Assembly: GCF_900100535.1 (NCBI RefSeq)
Contig: NZ_FNDG01000004.1
Location: forward strand, 296,132-360,131
Direction: 5' to 3'
DNA from: Phytopseudomonas flavescens
GTDB taxonomy: Bacteria; Pseudomonadota; Gammaproteobacteria; Pseudomonadales; Pseudomonadaceae
Length of the DNA stretch: 64,000 nucleotides
In this document: piece after piece, positions 35,753 through 45,477 of the stretch
Layout: every line of letters begins with the position of its first letter
Numbering within the stretch: position 1 is the stretch's first letter
The notes under the pieces: generated by a model
The model's database searches: none
The model's input: the letters and a program-made list of their open reading frames with translations, nothing else
Told to the model about the DNA's origin: nothing
Position numbers and translations under genes: made by a program

Positions 35753-37699
35753 CTACTCGCGGGACAGGGCGTCGACGGGGTCGAGGCGGGCGGCATTGCG
35801 GGCCGGCAGGAAACCGAACACCAGGCCGATGAGCGTGGAGCAGAGAAACGCAGCGATGATGGAGCCGCTGGAGAACACCAGGCTGAATTCACTGGTGAAA
35901 TGGCCGAACAGCGCGCCGAAGGCCAGTGCCGACAGCACCCCCAGTGCACCCCCGATCAGGCACACCAGCACCGCCTCGATCAGGAACTGGCGCAGGATAT
36001 CGGCCTGCCGGGCGCCCACCGCCATGCGCACGCCGATCTCGCGGGTACGCTCGGTGACCGACACCAGCATGATATTCATCACCCCGATGCCGCCGACCAG
36101 CAGGGAGATCAGGGCGATCGCCGAGATCAGCAGGGTCATGGTCTGGCTGGTCTTCTCGATGGTCTGGCGGATGGTGTCGGTGTTCATCACGAAGAAGTCC
36201 TGCACCCCGTGACGGCGGGTGAGCAAGCGGATGATGCCCTGTTCGGCGGCATCGCTGGACACGCTGTCGTCGACCCGCACGGTGATGCTTTCCAGGTATG
36301 TCTGGCCAAGCATGCGGTTCATCACGGCGGTGTACGGCAGGTAGACGCGCAGCGAATCGCTGCCCCCGAAATTGCTCTGGATGGGATCGAGTACGCCGAT
36401 GACGCGCACCGGGACGTTACCCAGCAGGATCACCTGGCCGAGCGCCTGTCTGCCGAAGAACAGCTTCTTGTAGGTGTTGTTGTCGATCACCGCGCTTTGG
36501 GCGGACTCGCGCACCGCCTTGGCGTCGAAGGCGCGGCCCTGGGCAAAGGTGTAGCCCTTGGCGCGGAAGAACTGCTCGCCCACGCCATTGGTGGATACGG
36601 TCAGCGCCTGCTCGCGGTAGCGCAGGGTGCCCGAACTGGACACCGACGGCGTGACGCTGTCGACGAAGGTTTGCCCGGCCAGGGCGTCGGCGTCGGCCGG
36701 TACCAGTGTCTGGATGCGTGCCGAACGACGGTCACCGAAGCCGCTACCGGGGAATACGTCGATGGTGTTGGTACCGATCGCGCTGATGTTCTCCATGATC
36801 TTCTGCTGCGAACCCTGGCCGAGGGCCACCACCGAGACCACCGAAGCGATGCCGATGATGATGCCGAGCATGGTCAGAAAGGTACGCAGCTTGTGCGACA
36901 GCATCGCCAGCAGGGCCATGCGCAAGGCCTCGCGGAACTGCCCAAGGCTGGCCTTCAAGGCATTGGCCTCGCGTGCCGGCGCCGGTTCCTGCATGGCGCG
37001 CACGTCGTCCTCGACGGGCCGCAGGCGGCGATCGGCGATGATGCGGCCGTCGCTGATCTCGATGATGCGGTCGGCGATTTCCGCGACCTTCATGTCATGG
37101 GTGACGATGATCACCGTGTGCCCGGCGGCATGCAACTCGCGCAGCAGCTTGAGCATTTCCTCGCCGCTGTGGCTGTCCAGCGCGCCAGTGGGTTCGTCGG
37201 CGAGAATCACCTGGCCGCCGTTCATCAGCGCCCGGGCGATGGATACGCGTTGTTGCTGGCCGCCGGAGAGCTGGCTTGGCCTGTGGCCCAGGCGTTCGGC
37301 CAGGCCGAGGCGCTGCAGCAGTGCTTCGGCGCGTTCGCGACGGCTGGCGGCATCCTTGCCGGCGTAGATGGCCGGTACTTCGACGTTGCCCACGGCGTCC
37401 AGATCGCCCAGCAGGTGGTAGCGCTGGAAGATGAAGCCGAAGTATTCGCGGCGCAGCTCGGCTAGCTCGTCCGCGGACAGCCTGCCGGTTTCCCGGCCTG
37501 CGATGCGGTAGGTGCCGGCGCTGGCCCGATCCAGGCAACCGAGGATGTTCATCAGGGTCGACTTGCCCGAGCCCGAGGTGCCGATGATGGCGACCATCTC
37601 GCCTTGCTCGATGCTCAGGTCGACATCCTCGAGCACGGCAATGGTCTGATCGCCAGCGGGAAATTCGCGGCGCAGGCCGCTCAGTTCGAGGAGTGCCAT
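35753..37699 (-). CDS. macB: MacB-type ABC exporter, ATPase fused to permease
   Basis: A 648-residue protein. The N-terminal ABC ATPase has Walker [10 protein letters not shown] near residues 40-48, the signature [15 protein letters not shown] near 142, Walker [13 protein letters not shown] and a switch histidine in [10 protein letters not shown]. The C-terminal part has four membrane helices: one near 270-290 before a large periplasmic domain, then three at the end with the FtsX/MacB pattern. MacB uses ATP to drive a tripartite pump moving substrates from the periplasm outward. One nucleotide separates it from macA. The closest named Pseudomonas system is PvdT. Confidence 0.92.
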   Translation of the reverse strand: MALLELSGLRREFPAGDQTIAVLEDVDLSIEQGEMVAIIGTSGSGKSTLMNILGCLDRASAGTYRIAGRETGRLSADELAELRREYFGFIFQRYHLLGDLDAVGNVEVPAIYAGKDAASRRERAEALLQRLGLAERLGHRPSQLSGGQQQRVSIARALMNGGQVILADEPTGALDSHSGEEMLKLLRELHAAGHTVIIVTHDMKVAEIADRIIEISDGRIIADRRLRPVEDDVRAMQEPAPAREANALKASLGQFREALRMALLAMLSHKLRTFLTMLGIIIGIASVVSVVALGQGSQQKIMENISAIGTNTIDVFPGSGFGDRRSARIQTLVPADADALAGQTFVDSVTPSVSSSGTLRYREQALTVSTNGVGEQFFRAKGYTFAQGRAFDAKAVRESAQSAVIDNNTYKKLFFGRQALGQVILLGNVPVRVIGVLDPIQSNFGGSDSLRVYLPYTAVMNRMLGQTYLESITVRVDDSVSSDAAEQGIIRLLTRRHGVQDFFVMNTDTIRQTIEKTSQTMTLLISAIALISLLVGGIGVMNIMLVSVTERTREIGVRMAVGARQADILRQFLIEAVLVCLIGGALGVLSALAFGALFGHFTSEFSLVFSSGSIIAAFLCSTLIGLVFGFLPARNAARLDPVDALSRE

Positions 37700-37700
37700 G

Positions 37701-38897
37701 TCAGAGCCTCATCGGCCCGGGCATGCGCATCGAGGTGCTGGAACCGGCCGCAGCGTCGCCGAGCACCACCTTGTCGCCGTTCTTCAGGCCCTCCAGTACC
37801 TGAGCGTTGATCGAGTCTTCCAGGCCGGTACGGATCTGTCGCGCCTCGACCTTGCCGTCCCCGCCAAGCACCTGCACGGTGTAGCTGCCATCACGATTGG
37901 CACTGCCCAGCGCCGACACCGGCAGGCTCGCGGCACCCTTGACGCTGTCGAGGACGATGCTCACTTCGGTGGTCATGGAGATGCGCAGCTTGCCGTCGGG
38001 ATTGGGCACGTCGAACACGGCGATGTAATAGACGGCGGTGTCGGTGGAGGTGGTGGTGGACGATGAACTGCTGGTCGTGCTGTCACTGGTGTTGATCGAG
38101 TCCGGTGCCGGCTCGATCATCCTCAGCGTCGCTTCATAGCGGTTGCCGGGTTCGCCGAGGATGGTGAAGTACACTGGCAGGCCGGGACGCAGGCTGACCA
38201 CGTCGGCCTCGGAGATTTCCGCACGCACGGTCATCCTGTCGAGCTGAGCGACCTTGACGATGGTCGGTGCCGACTGCGCCGAGTTGACCGTCTGGCCTTC
38301 CTTGACCACCACGCCGACCACGGTGCCGTCGATGGGCGCAGTGATCTTGGTGTAGCCCAGGTCGACCTCGGCGGTGGACACCTGGATCTGCGCCTGCTGG
38401 ATCTGCGCGTCCAGGGCGGCGACCTGGGCCTTGGCGGTATCCAGGTCGGCCTCGGCGGTCTCGTAGCTCTCCCGCGAGCTGGCGTTCTGCGCGAGCATGG
38501 ATTTCTGCCGGGTGAACGCGAGTTGTGCCTTCTTCAAGGTGGCGGCCTGCACTGCGCGCTGGGCCTTGACGTTGGCCAGGGCGGCCTTGGCATTGGCCAG
38601 GTCGTTCTGCCGGGTCAACGAATCGATTTCGGCGATCGGCTGGCCCTGTTTGACCGGATCGCCGAAATCGACGTGCAGCCTGGTGATCTGCCCCGATACC
38701 TGGGCACCGACACTGACCTGCTTGAAGGCTTCCAGCGTGCCGGTGGCGATCACTGTCTGCTCGATGTCGGTCGGGCCTACTTCGGCTGTCAGCAAGCCGT
38801 TGCCGGGTGCCGGCGTCAACCGGCTGTAGAGTGCGTAGCCGCCCAGCGCCAGGACGACGAGGGCGGGAATCAGGAGCAGCAACTTGGTTCTTGGCAT
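37701..38897 (-). CDS. macA: MacA-type periplasmic adaptor subunit
   Basis: A 398-residue membrane fusion protein. An N-terminal membrane anchor (about residues 4-24) is followed by the lipoyl half [19 protein letters not shown], a long alpha-helical hairpin near 95-175 with many Ala, Gln and Lys residues, the second lipoyl half [12 protein letters not shown] and the beta-barrel and membrane-proximal domains. A run of Ser and Thr near 275-290 ([16 protein letters not shown]) is a low-complexity insertion. ATG 38897 is chosen; a GTG 12 codons upstream is open but has no ribosome site. It is the first gene of the operon and joins MacB to the outer channel. Confidence 0.9.
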   Translation of the reverse strand: MPRTKLLLLIPALVVLALGGYALYSRLTPAPGNGLLTAEVGPTDIEQTVIATGTLEAFKQVSVGAQVSGQITRLHVDFGDPVKQGQPIAEIDSLTRQNDLANAKAALANVKAQRAVQAATLKKAQLAFTRQKSMLAQNASSRESYETAEADLDTAKAQVAALDAQIQQAQIQVSTAEVDLGYTKITAPIDGTVVGVVVKEGQTVNSAQSAPTIVKVAQLDRMTVRAEISEADVVSLRPGLPVYFTILGEPGNRYEATLRMIEPAPDSINTSDSTTSSSSSTTTSTDTAVYYIAVFDVPNPDGKLRISMTTEVSIVLDSVKGAASLPVSALGSANRDGSYTVQVLGGDGKVEARQIRTGLEDSINAQVLEGLKNGDKVVLGDAAAGSSTSMRMPGPMRL

Positions 38898-39255
38898 GGC
38901 TGTGGGCACACGGCGGATTCGGATTGGCGCCACTATAGAGAGGCGCTCCCCGGCGTTGGGTAAGAGCCGGGTAAGGTTCTGTCAGGAATAGGTAAAGTTC
39001 GCCGGTCCGGGCCGATGCATGCAGCCGAGGGCGAGAAAATGCCGACCGTTTCTCAAGTCGCCGGAACCCGTGCCGACACTAATGGAGGCCCTTTCAGCAA
39101 GCGAGTAACATCGGGCGCCGATCAAGACGCGGCCATTTCGCTTGCGCGTGGCGATTGGAAAAGTAAACGCGTATCTCTGCGGGTGCGACGGTTTTGCCGT
39201 GCTCGAAGTAGCGCAGTGGCGGGAATGCCCCGTCACCAATTAAAGGATTGCAAGC
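38898..39255. other. 358-bp divergent intergenic region
   Basis: This region separates the divergent macA and aer genes and must carry both promoters. A GCCGATCA at about 39117-39124 resembles the -10 of a FliA promoter, but I see no TAAA at the right distance. AAAGGA at about 39241-39246 is the aer ribosome site. No gene is evident. Confidence 0.5.
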
Positions 39256-40818
39256 ATGCGTCAGAACTCGGTGACTCAGCGGGAAAGGACTTTTCCTGAG
39301 CATGAACGGTTGATTTCCACCACCGATCTGAGCAGCAAGATCACCTATTGCAACGATGCATTCGTCGCCATCAGCGGTTTCACGCGTGAAGAGTTGATCG
39401 GCCAGCCACACAATCTGGTGCGTCACCCGGACATGCCGCCAGCGGTGTTCGCTCACATGTGGGACACCCTCAAGCAGGGCAAGCCCTGGATGGGAATCGT
39501 CAAGAACCGCGCGAAGAATGGCGATTACTACTGGGTCAGCGCGTACGTCACGCCGATTTACCAGAACGGCCAGGTGTCGGGTTACGAGTCAGTGCGTTCA
39601 CTGCCGAGCGCAGACCAGAAGCGTCGTGCCGATGCGCTTTACGCCCGGTTGCGAGCCGGCAAGCAGCCGGTGCCGATGATCGACTACCTGACCTACGACC
39701 TGATTCGCTCCTGGCCGCTGATTCTCGCCGCGCTGTTGATCCTGGCTGCCCAATCGGTACTCGGCGGGTTGGGCTTGGCGGCGTTCATCGTGGCAGTGAT
39801 GATCGTCCTCGGCTCCTACCAGTTGCACAGCAAGCGTTCGCTGATTCGCCGCACCCTGGCCAACCACCCCAAGGCCTTCACCAGCAGCCTGGTGGCGCTG
39901 ACGTACAGCGAAAGCCGCGGCGCTCAGGCGTTGCTCGACATGGCCATGATCAGCGAAGAGGCACGCCTGCAGACCGCGCTGACACGCCTCGAAGATGCCG
40001 GTGTCAACGTCAAGAAGCAGGCCGCCCAATCTGCCGGCTTCTCCCGCGCCGGCGCCGAGATGCTTGACCAGCAACGTAGCGAAACCGATCAGTCGGCCAC
40101 CGCGATCAACCAGATGGCGGCGACCATCCAGGAAGTCACGCAGAATGTGCAGAGCACCAGCCACGCTGCCGAAGAGGCGGATCGCCTGGCCAAGGAAGGC
40201 CGGCAACTGGCCGGCGGCAGCCTGGAATCCATGCAGCACATGGCCAAGGCGGTGGTGGACATCGGCCAGGCAGTCAATGACCTGGCCGACTCGACGCAGT
40301 CCATAGGCAGCGTGGCGGACGTGATCACCTCCATCGCCGAGCAGACCAACCTGCTGGCCCTCAATGCGGCGATCGAGGCGGCGCGAGCGGGTGAACAGGG
40401 GCGTGGATTCGCCGTGGTGGCCGATGAGGTGCGTTCGCTGGCCTCGCGTACACGTGAGTCGACCCAGCAGATTCATCAGATCATCGATTCGCTGCGCGCC
40501 GGGGCGGAGCGTGCCGTGGTCACGGCGGGGCGCGGCGAAGAAATCTCCCGGGAAAGCGTGCAGAGCGTCGAGGCGGTGCGAATCGCGCTGGATGGCATCA
40601 GCGAGTCGATCAGCCGCATCACCGGCATGAGCCAGCAGATCGCCGCCGCATCCGAACAACAGGGGCAGGTGGCTGAGGACATCAGTCGACAGATCACTCG
40701 TATCGCCCAGCTTTCCGAGCAGGGTGCCGAGCAGGCTCACCAGGGGGCCGCCATCGGCAGGGAGCTGGAAGCCATGGCCGATTACCTGCATAGCCTGGCC
40801 GAGCGTTTCAACCGCTGA
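39256..40818 (+). CDS. aer: PAS-domain chemoreceptor of the Aer type
   Basis: A 520-residue energy-taxis receptor. The N-terminal PAS domain (about residues 15-115) has [20 protein letters not shown] and [15 protein letters not shown], the FAD-binding pattern of Aer. Two close hydrophobic segments near 150-190 anchor it in the inner membrane, so the sensor stays in the cytoplasm. The signalling tip [20 protein letters not shown] near 372-391 shows a full MCP domain. It should report redox state to CheA and steer the flagellar motor whose genes lie 7 kb away. There is no C-terminal CheR pentapeptide. Confidence 0.9.
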   Translation: MRQNSVTQRERTFPEHERLISTTDLSSKITYCNDAFVAISGFTREELIGQPHNLVRHPDMPPAVFAHMWDTLKQGKPWMGIVKNRAKNGDYYWVSAYVTPIYQNGQVSGYESVRSLPSADQKRRADALYARLRAGKQPVPMIDYLTYDLIRSWPLILAALLILAAQSVLGGLGLAAFIVAVMIVLGSYQLHSKRSLIRRTLANHPKAFTSSLVALTYSESRGAQALLDMAMISEEARLQTALTRLEDAGVNVKKQAAQSAGFSRAGAEMLDQQRSETDQSATAINQMAATIQEVTQNVQSTSHAAEEADRLAKEGRQLAGGSLESMQHMAKAVVDIGQAVNDLADSTQSIGSVADVITSIAEQTNLLALNAAIEAARAGEQGRGFAVVADEVRSLASRTRESTQQIHQIIDSLRAGAERAVVTAGRGEEISRESVQSVEAVRIALDGISESISRITGMSQQIAAASEQQGQVAEDISRQITRIAQLSEQGAEQAHQGAAIGRELEAMADYLHSLAERFNR

Positions 40819-41063
40819 ACGCCCGTTGCTCGGCTGTGCTGGCGGGCTATGGCACACTGCGCGACCTTGAACCTGTTCAGGGCCTGCTGCGCGCCGGCCT
40901 TGCTGTGTTGAAAGCAGGCTGGGTCGCCAGCCCCGTCGAAACGCCATGTGCAACCCTACAGGCCAATGCGAGCCCGCTTCCTTGCCCGTTCTCGCGGGGG
41001 GCGCCTTGCCCTTGCATCGTTGTGGCTGGCGAGACGTTGAACGGGCTCCGAGGATATCCGCCT

Positions 41064-41663
41064 ATGCCACGCCCCCGCTGCTCCCGTTGCAAGCGCCCCG
41101 AAAGCCATTGCCTGTGTGCGCTGATCCCCGATCTGGACAGCCGCACCGGGATCCTCGTACTGCAGCATCCAGATGAAGTCGATCACGCCCTCAATACTGC
41201 CAATCTGGCCGTGCTCGGTCTGCGTAATGCGAGGTTGCGTGTCGGTGAACGGTTCGATGATCTGCCTGCCTGGCTGGCGTCGCCGTATTACCGCAGCTGT
41301 CTGCTGTTCCCGGGAGACGATGCGCAGCCGCTGAGTCGCCTCGTCGAAGACGCAGACGACAGGCCGGTGAGGCTGGTGATCCCTGACGGTACCTGGCGCA
41401 AGGCGCGCAAGCTGTTGCACCTCAATCCCGCGTTGGCAGCGCTGCCGCGGGTGGGCCTGGAACATGTGCCGCCATCGCGCTATCGCCTGCGCAAGGCGCC
41501 GATGCAAGGATCGCTGTCGACTCTCGAGGCGATCGTCGCGGCGTTGAACGTACTGGAGGCTCCGGCTGATTATCGGGCGCTGCTCAAACCATTCGACGCC
41601 CTGATCGAAGGGCAGATCGCGGCCATGGGCGAGCAGACGTTCAGGCGCAATCACCTGCGTTGA
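41064..41663 (+). CDS. tapT: tRNA-uridine aminocarboxypropyltransferase (DTW domain)
   Basis: A 199-residue DTW-domain protein. TapT transfers the 3-amino-3-carboxypropyl group of S-adenosylmethionine to uridine 47 of tRNA, giving acp3U. The N-terminus has a zinc-like CSRCKRPESHCLC cluster, then ILVLQHPDEVDHALNTA, and the family motif is present as IPDGTWRKARKL near 113-124, ending with SLSTLEAIVAAL. ATG 41064 is supported by GAGG 10 nt upstream. The preceding 245 bp after aer stays open in this frame but does not resemble the family. Confidence 0.85.
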   Translation: MPRPRCSRCKRPESHCLCALIPDLDSRTGILVLQHPDEVDHALNTANLAVLGLRNARLRVGERFDDLPAWLASPYYRSCLLFPGDDAQPLSRLVEDADDRPVRLVIPDGTWRKARKLLHLNPALAALPRVGLEHVPPSRYRLRKAPMQGSLSTLEAIVAALNVLEAPADYRALLKPFDALIEGQIAAMGEQTFRRNHLR

Positions 41664-41712
41664 TTGGGCTCGAGTAGGCATTGGTGGGCTGAAGGGGGCG
41701 TGTGTGTTGGAG

Positions 41713-41730
41713 GGTGGGCTTCAGCCCACC
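41713..41730. repeat. GGTGGGCT inverted repeat
   Basis: GGTGGGCTTCAGCCCACC forms a hairpin between the convergent tapT and pirin genes, and a second GGTGGGCTGAAG lies about 30 bp before it. This is a common intergenic repeat type in Pseudomonas and may work as a weak bidirectional terminator. Confidence 0.5.
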
Positions 41731-41746
41731 AGGGGCGGCGCCCGCT

Positions 41747-42595
41747 TCAGGCAAAGGTGCCGTCACGGAAGTCGCGCATCGCCTGTTCGATTTCCTCCCG
41801 GCTGTTCATCACGAACGGCCCGTACTGCACGATCGGCTCGTTCAGCGGCTTGCCGGCAAGCAGCAGCACGCGGGCACCTGTGCCGCTGCTCAGATGCACT
41901 TGCCCTTGATCATCCAGGCGCACCAGCCTGCCGGCTTTCACGTCGTGGCTGCGTTGCACTTGGGCTTCACCCTGGTACACGTAGAGCAGAAGGCGATGCC
42001 CATCGGGCAGGACGGGGCTCAGGGTGCCGCCTGCCGGCAGGTGCAGGTCGAGCAGGTAAGGAGTGGTATGTGGGCGCTGCACCGCACCGTTCTGCACGAT
42101 ATCGCCTTCGGCGAAGGTACCGGCGATGACCACTACCTCAGCACCGTTGGCGGTACGCACGTGGGGAATCTGCGCAGCCGCGATGTCGCGATAGGCGGGA
42201 TCGGCCATCTTGCTCTCGGCGGGCAGGTTGAGCCACAGCTGGAAGCCACGCATGGCCCCCTGTTCCTGCTCCGGCATTTCGCTGTGGATGATGCCGCGTG
42301 CGGCGGTCATCCACTGCACGTCACCACCCTGTAGCAGCCCGACGTTGCCCAGGTGGTCTTCATGGCGCATGCGCCCTTCGAGCATATAGGTGATGGTTTC
42401 GAAGCCCCGGTGAGGGTGTGCGGGAAACCCGGCGATGTAATCGTCGGCATTCTCGGTGCTGAATTCGTCGAGCATCAGGAAGGGGTCGAAGCGCTCGATG
42501 CCGCCACCGCCGATCACCCGGTTGAGGCGCACCCCGGCACCGTCGGAAGCGGGCTGGCCCGGCTGGATGGCGAGTACGTTACGTAGATGGGTCAT
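41747..42595 (-). CDS. Pirin family protein
   Basis: A 282-residue bicupin. The N-terminal cupin binds iron through the histidines in FPAHPHRGFETITYML (near residues 58-73) and in IHSEMPEQE near 101. The ends of the domain include DPFLMLDEF and GGDVQWMTAARG, the standard pirin pattern. Some bacterial pirins oxidise quercetin, others regulate metabolic enzymes; the sequence does not decide. AGGAG precedes the ATG. Confidence 0.9.
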   Translation of the reverse strand: MTHLRNVLAIQPGQPASDGAGVRLNRVIGGGGIERFDPFLMLDEFSTENADDYIAGFPAHPHRGFETITYMLEGRMRHEDHLGNVGLLQGGDVQWMTAARGIIHSEMPEQEQGAMRGFQLWLNLPAESKMADPAYRDIAAAQIPHVRTANGAEVVVIAGTFAEGDIVQNGAVQRPHTTPYLLDLHLPAGGTLSPVLPDGHRLLLYVYQGEAQVQRSHDVKAGRLVRLDDQGQVHLSSGTGARVLLLAGKPLNEPIVQYGPFVMNSREEIEQAMRDFRDGTFA

Positions 42596-42724
42596 GCGGT
42601 AGGCTCCTGAAACGCGATGGCCTATGTTAGGCCAGACTATCCGGGAGATGGGTGGGAAAAGGGCGTGTCATCCATCGAGAAAATCGATCTCGGATGGCGG
42701 CGCCGTCGGGCGCCGCCATGCCGG

Positions 42725-43501
42725 TTACTCGGCGATCTGCAGCTTGCGCGATTCGGTGTAGAAGAAACGCAGTTTCTCGTATTCGAACGGCGAGTTGATC
42801 TGGCCATAGCGGAAGCTGGTGGTCGATCGCTGATTGACACCCCTGAGCAGGGTGACTTCCGGATGGTCGCTGCTGACTTCAGCCATGTTGAGGTAGTTGA
42901 TCTGCTGAGCGACGCCGTAATCCACCACCAGGCCGCCGGTATCGCGCAGGGTCGACGGGCCGAGGATCGGCAGCATCAGATAGGGGCCGGCGGGGGTGCC
43001 ATAGAAGCCCAGGGTCTGGCCGAAGTCTTCATTCTGCTTGGGCAGGCCCATGTGCGTCGCCGGATCCCACAGCCCGGCCACCCCGAGCGTGGTATTGAAC
43101 AGCAGCCGTGCCGTGGTGTTCAGCGCACGCTGGCCCTTGAGCTGCAGAGCGCTGTTGACCAGGTTGGGCACGTCGCCCAGGTTGCCGAAGAAGTTGCTGA
43201 CGCCCTTCTGCACCAGGCCCGGTGTGATGGCGCGGTAACCGTCGACCACCGGCAGGAAAACCCATTCGTCGAACCGGTAGTTGAAGTGGTAGACGCGACG
43301 GTTCCACGACTCCAGAGGATCGAACACTTCCAGGGCGATGAGGGTCGAGCGTTCGAACTCACGTTGATCCAGGCCGGGGTTGAACTTGAGCCTGCTCAGC
43401 GGTTGCTTGAATCCGTCGTCGTCGATGGGCGTCTCGGCGACGGCGGTAGCGCAGGCCAACAGGGCAGCGAAGAACGCGAGACTAGGAAAGGACTTAACCA
43501 C
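42725..43501 (-). CDS. mlaA: MlaA-family outer membrane lipid-asymmetry protein
   Basis: MlaA (VacJ) removes phospholipids from the outer leaflet of the outer membrane and passes them to MlaC. The 258-residue product has the family motifs DPLESWNRRVYHFNYRFD near 62-79, GVSNFFGNLGDVPNLVNSALQ near 102-120, ARLLFNTTLGVAGLWDPAT and GPYLMLPILGPSTLRDTGG. The signal peptide contains LLAC (Cys17), a possible lipobox, but also a standard cut site after AVA, so lipidation is uncertain. The GTG start overlaps the stop of the upstream hydrolase by 8 nt, so the two are probably coupled. Confidence 0.88.
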   Translation of the reverse strand: MVKSFPSLAFFAALLACATAVAETPIDDDGFKQPLSRLKFNPGLDQREFERSTLIALEVFDPLESWNRRVYHFNYRFDEWVFLPVVDGYRAITPGLVQKGVSNFFGNLGDVPNLVNSALQLKGQRALNTTARLLFNTTLGVAGLWDPATHMGLPKQNEDFGQTLGFYGTPAGPYLMLPILGPSTLRDTGGLVVDYGVAQQINYLNMAEVSSDHPEVTLLRGVNQRSTTSFRYGQINSPFEYEKLRFFYTESRKLQIAE

Positions 43502-44792
43502 GGAAGAACTCCAAGATGTCTTTGCTGTTGACCCGGTAATTGAGGTTGCCGCAGTGGCCGCCGAGCGGATAAACGGTCAGTCGATCGCCCAGGGTACGGC
43601 GCAGGAAACCCAGGTCACCCGGGCCAAGGATCACGTCGTCGGCATTGTGCATCACGGCGATTTTCGGGCTGTTCTTGAGGTAATCCTCGATGCCGTACAG
43701 GCTCACCTCGTCGATCAGTTGGGCCATGCTGCCGCCGTCATAGCGAGCGCGCCACATGGGAATCAGCTGTTCGGCCATGTAGCAGTCGAAATCGCACTGC
43801 AGCGCCCGGCGGAAGAAGGGTGTCAGGCTGGTGCCCTCGCCAATCGGATAGTCCACCGGGGTGATCAACCCACGGCGGTTGATCAGGTCCGACGTGAAGG
43901 CGATGTCGGCAGCTGAGAAGCGGAACGAGGTGCCGATCAGCATGGCCATCTGTTCGTCGGAGAGGTGCTCCTTGGATTGCTGGAAATCGTACAGCAGCGC
44001 GTCGTTGATATCGACGTAGCCCTTCTCCTGGAAATAGCGGGTCAACTTGGCCAGCACCAGTTCATAGAAAGTGGTGCGGTTGTTGATGCCCTTGACCTCG
44101 GTCTGGACCAGGCGATCCAGGTTGCTGATCGAGGTGTACAGGTTGACCGGCGGGTTGAGCATCAGCACGCGCTTGAAGTTGAAGCTGCGCCGGGTCTCGT
44201 CCAGCTGGCTGACGAAGGCGGCGTGCAGGGCGCCAAGGCTGTAGCCGGTCAGGTAGAAGTCGGTGACTTCCAGATGCGGGTGCTGCGCACGCACGGCCTG
44301 CATGGCGCGATACAGGTCTTCGGCATCGTCCCGGCTGATGCCCGGCGTGGCGAAACGCGAGGCAGAGGTCATGAAATCGTAGCTGGTCGGCGACGACAGC
44401 TGCACGACGTGATAACCCGCGCCGTAGAACAGCTTCTTCAGGTACTCGGGCGTGCTGCTGGAGTAGTGCGCGCCGGTGCCAGCGATGATGAAGATCAGTG
44501 GCGCTGGGCCTTTCTGCTCGGCCAGCCGGTAGCGCATCTTGGTCACTGCCCAGAAATTGTCCGGCAGCTGGAACTCGCGCTCCGGGCGTAGGCGAACCTG
44601 GTAGTCCTTCTGGTTGATGTCGGCATCGTCCGGCAATTGCGGCCGCAATTCAGGCGGCGTGGTGGCGATGGTCGCCTCGAACGGGTTGGTGAGCGGGTAG
44701 CCGTAGGTCTGCGCATCGATGTCGGCAGCCCACAGCGTGGCACTGAGCAGCAAGCCGCTAAGCAGGGCAGCAAGGCGGGGTATGAAAGACAT
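43494..44792 (-). CDS. Exported alpha/beta-hydrolase-fold protein
   Basis: A 432-residue protein with a signal peptide cut after WAA (residue 23). A hydrolase fold is suggested by FIIAGTGAHYSSS near 100, the nucleophile elbow YLTGYSLGALHAAF near 181, an acid in HNADDVILGPGDLGF near 385 and the His in YPLGGHCGNLNY near 411. A periplasmic lipase or esterase is plausible, and overlap with mlaA points to lipid handling in the envelope, but this is inference. Expression probably starts here, with AAAGGG before the ATG. Confidence 0.72.
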   Translation of the reverse strand: MSFIPRLAALLSGLLLSATLWAADIDAQTYGYPLTNPFEATIATTPPELRPQLPDDADINQKDYQVRLRPEREFQLPDNFWAVTKMRYRLAEQKGPAPLIFIIAGTGAHYSSSTPEYLKKLFYGAGYHVVQLSSPTSYDFMTSASRFATPGISRDDAEDLYRAMQAVRAQHPHLEVTDFYLTGYSLGALHAAFVSQLDETRRSFNFKRVLMLNPPVNLYTSISNLDRLVQTEVKGINNRTTFYELVLAKLTRYFQEKGYVDINDALLYDFQQSKEHLSDEQMAMLIGTSFRFSAADIAFTSDLINRRGLITPVDYPIGEGTSLTPFFRRALQCDFDCYMAEQLIPMWRARYDGGSMAQLIDEVSLYGIEDYLKNSPKIAVMHNADDVILGPGDLGFLRRTLGDRLTVYPLGGHCGNLNYRVNSKDILEFFRG

Positions 44793-45008
44793 ACAAGATC
44801 CCTTTGGAAGAGAACATTCTTTTCAGAGGTGGGCGGGGCTGCCCGTGCTTTTCGGCATCAGCCGCGAGGACTAGGACAACCGACGATGTGTCAAAGTGCC
44901 ATGGGAAATCAAGGTTGCGCTGCAGCTTAGCGCAGTAGATACCGGATTTGCCGCAAAAGGTCGAGATGGCGCAGATCTGCACCCCTTCGCGGGCGCTTTA
45001 TTTGTGGC

Positions 45009-45036
45009 TTGCATCCGTCTGGCGGAGCATTATGCT
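45009..45036 (+). promoter_or_regulatory. Candidate sigma-70 promoter
   Basis: TTGCAT and TATGCT are spaced by 16 nt, about 33 nt before the start of the small membrane-protein gene at 45069. The match to consensus is moderate. Confidence 0.4.
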
Positions 45037-45068
45037 GAGCGCCGTTTTCATGCTTTGTGGAGTAGCGC

Positions 45069-45443
45069 ATGCCCCGTCGTCTGTCTGTCGTTGTGCTGGT
45101 GATCGCCGCCGTTCTGTGCGTACTGGCCAGTTATGGCCTGCGTTACCTGCTCATGGAGGGCGATCAGTGGGTAGGCCGTTGTGTCGACGACCCGGCGAAC
45201 CTGGCCTGCCAGGTGCGTGCCACCCTGGGTTGGATGATCCACCTGCGAGTCATCGCCTGGGCCGCCCTTGGTTTCGCCTTACTGGCATTCGTGCTGCCGG
45301 GTGTCTGGGGATGGCGCCTGGCGATCCCCGGCCTGCTGCTTGGTTTGCCGGCGCTTGCCCTCTACACCGCCAGCCTGGCGGTATTCGCCGTTGTACTCGC
45401 GCTATTGCGATTGGTACGCGCGCCCACTCCGACAACCGCCTGA
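45069..45443 (+). CDS. Small membrane protein of unknown function
   Basis: A 124-residue protein with three hydrophobic segments (about 6-26, 55-78 and 83-115). A short periplasmic loop contains two cysteines, WVGRCVDDPANLACQVR, which could form a disulfide. I do not recognise a family. It is convergent with the GH17 gene and divergent from the hydrolase/mlaA pair. Confidence 0.68.
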   Translation: MPRRLSVVVLVIAAVLCVLASYGLRYLLMEGDQWVGRCVDDPANLACQVRATLGWMIHLRVIAWAALGFALLAFVLPGVWGWRLAIPGLLLGLPALALYTASLAVFAVVLALLRLVRAPTPTTA

Positions 45444-45477
45444 GGCTGTCCGGCGCTGCGCAGCGCCGGATCCCTTC

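Noticed and set aside
35900..37465. A 521-codon plus-strand frame opposite macB
   Set aside because: It is a His/Ala/Gly-rich translation typical of the antisense strand of GC-rich genes, with no motif, while macB is complete on the minus strand.
39090..39125. FliA (sigma-28) promoter before aer
   Set aside because: GCCGATCA resembles the -10, but no TAAA or TCAAG lies about 15 nt upstream.
39598..40953. A 451-codon minus-strand frame opposite aer
   Set aside because: The plus-strand chemoreceptor is fully conserved; the antisense frame has no recognisable domain.
40819..41063. Extra coding sequence between aer and tapT
   Set aside because: The frame is open from 40836 into tapT, but the residues do not resemble the DTW family and a GAGG site precedes ATG 41064.
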